A DNA stretch of 64,000 nt from assembly GCA_965217565.1 (NCBI GenBank), contig CBDCIS010000004.1, forward strand, positions 186,001-250,000, written 5' to 3'. This document shows positions 63,082-64,000 of this stretch, piece after piece. A program made the position numbers and the translations under genes. This DNA comes from CBDCIS01 sp965217565. Lineage in GTDB: Bacteria > Chloroflexota > Dehalococcoidia > Lucifugimonadales > CATOSD01. Each line of letters begins with the position of its first letter. The stretch's first letter is position 1. The notes under the pieces are model-generated. The model was not told the origin of the DNA, searched no databases, and was given only the letters and a program-made list of their open reading frames with translations.

Positions 63082-63981
63082 ATGGAATCTCAGCAAATCC
63101 GGCACGACTCCGATAACTTGGCGCACCTCGCGGGGGCGTCCGCAGCACGGGACATTCAGCCCGGATTCGACGCCCAAAGCAGTCCAAGAGAGGAGCCTCA
63201 TATTCATGGGACGATTGTAGTCAAAATCGGCGGCAGCACGCTGGGCAGCCATGACACCACATTGGAAGACCTGCTGGCCCTTCAGCGAGAGGGGATTAAC
63301 GCGATAGTCGTTCACGGCGGCGGCAAAGTCATAACCGAGTGGATGGAGAAACAGGGGGTGAAGCCCAAGTTCGTGCGGGGGCTTCGCGTCACCGACGCGC
63401 AGAGCCTCGACATCGCCGTGGCCGTGCTCACGGGGCTCATCAACAAGACACTGGTGGCTTCTCTGCTGACGATGGGCGGCAAGGCGATGGGCATAAGCGG
63501 CGCGGACGGCGGGATGCTCAAGGGCATCGTCAAGGACCCCGAGTTGGGGCTCGTTGGAAGCGTTACAGAGGTCAATCCTGAACCCATACGCGCAGCGTTG
63601 GACGCCGGTTACATTCCCGTAATCGCGCCCGTCGCCGTCGATTTCTCCGAGGGGCGCGAACGAGATGGTTCGCTTCTCAACATCAATGCCGACACTGCCG
63701 CCGGGGAGATAGCCGCCTCGCTGGGGGCTGAGCGCCTCGTTTTCCTCACGGACGTCGAGGGAGTGTATGACTCTTCGCGCCGGCTGATTTCAAGGCTAAC
63801 CGAACGCCAGGCCAGGGGGCTCGTGGGTTCGAGCATCGTGGCCGGCGGCATGATTCCCAAGCTGGAGGCGTGCGTTACCTCGCTCAAGACGGGCGGCGTC
63901 GCCCAGATAGTGGACGGCCGGAGCCCCGGCGCATTACGCGACGCCTTGGCAGGCAAGTCGCTTGGCACACAGATAGGTTAG
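63082..63981 (+). CDS. argB: Acetylglutamate kinase ArgB
   Basis: The up to 299-residue enzyme phosphorylates N-acetylglutamate. The fold starts at 'TIVVKIGGSTLGS' (residue about 44) and shows 'AIVVHGGGKVITEWMEKQG', 'VRGLRVTDAQSLDIAVAVL', 'NINADTAAGEIAASLGAERL', 'LTDVEGVYDSS', 'IVAGGMIPKLEACVTSLKTG' and 'VQ-like' end 'AQIVDGRSPGALRD'. The 43-residue N-terminal tail from ATG 63082 is not family-typical. AGAGGAG lies 6 bases before an in-frame ATT at about 63201, so a non-canonical start there is an alternative. An ATG at 63991 after a 9-base gap probably begins the next gene, cut by the window end. Confidence 0.95.
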   Translation: MESQQIRHDSDNLAHLAGASAARDIQPGFDAQSSPREEPHIHGTIVVKIGGSTLGSHDTTLEDLLALQREGINAIVVHGGGKVITEWMEKQGVKPKFVRGLRVTDAQSLDIAVAVLTGLINKTLVASLLTMGGKAMGISGADGGMLKGIVKDPELGLVGSVTEVNPEPIRAALDAGYIPVIAPVAVDFSEGRERDGSLLNINADTAAGEIAASLGAERLVFLTDVEGVYDSSRRLISRLTERQARGLVGSSIVAGGMIPKLEACVTSLKTGGVAQIVDGRSPGALRDALAGKSLGTQIG

Positions 63982-64000
63982 GCGGACGATATGGCCTCCA

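Overview
The window is about 64 kb of high-GC DNA (roughly 60% by eye) packed with bacterial genes on both strands. There is no rRNA or tRNA gene and no CRISPR array. Gene content suggests a free-living Chloroflexota-type bacterium (Dehalococcoidia/SAR202-like): a CaiB-type CoA transferase, an LLM flavin monooxygenase-like protein, an HpcH/HpaI aldolase, acetamidase/formamidase, a Mo-hydroxylase large subunit, a PPi-type phosphofructokinase together with pyruvate phosphate dikinase, and many small dispersed palindromic repeats between genes. The lineage is inferred from gene content and is not proven by a marker gene.

Layout. 1-5.5 kb: end of an amidase with a GatC/AtzG-like small partner; a leftward cupin/metallo-hydrolase/'DGLPVVPPS' operon; then a rightward run of VOC, RidA, HIT and YqeK-like genes. 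5.6-10.4 kb: leftward aldolase, phosphodiesterase, PNPOx-like, SDR and a DNA-repair-type radical SAM gene with a LexA-box-like site at its promoter. 10.4-13.3 kb: a PPi-type 6-phosphofructokinase gene split cleanly by an IS1182-like element. 13.4-17.5 kb: a small membrane protein and two tandem DHA2-type exporters. 17.6-23.8 kb: LLM oxidoreductase, a peptide-type ABC transporter (binding protein and two permeases, no ATPases) and a PIG-L deacetylase. 23.9-29.3 kb: a retropepsin-like gene broken by an amber codon, a protein-kinase-like gene, an epimerase, a formamidase, a CoA transferase and a 7Fe-type ferredoxin behind a consensus promoter. 29.5-35.3 kb: aconitase, a VOC gene, a stray copy of the aconitase 3' end, and a 618-residue coiled-coil protein of unknown function. 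35.3-42 kb: recG, fakB and fakA leftward, divergent from rpmB; rpmB overlaps an FAD oxidoreductase gene that is followed by a second copy of the rpmB 3' end. 42-50 kb: metH leftward, then thiI, moaA, a gene fusing RNase HI to MoaC, and pth. 50-64 kb: a secreted metalloprotease-like lipoprotein, a methyltransferase, an ornithine-cyclodeaminase-family gene that seems to start at AUC, an Eis-like acetyltransferase, ppdK, a Mo-hydroxylase large subunit, a NYN-domain protein, argJ and argB.

How genes fit together. PPi-PFK and PPDK point to pyrophosphate-linked glycolysis, with the PFK step interrupted in this copy. moaA and the RNase HI-MoaC fusion supply molybdenum cofactor, which the Mo-hydroxylase needs. 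fakA-fakB would phosphorylate exogenous fatty acids. argJ-argB belong to arginine synthesis. The most unusual points are the RNase HI-MoaC fusion with a 13-bp perfect inverted repeat at its promoter, two places where a foreign-looking gene lies between a housekeeping gene and a second copy of that gene's 3' end (rpmB and aconitase), and the 618-residue orphan protein next to one of them.
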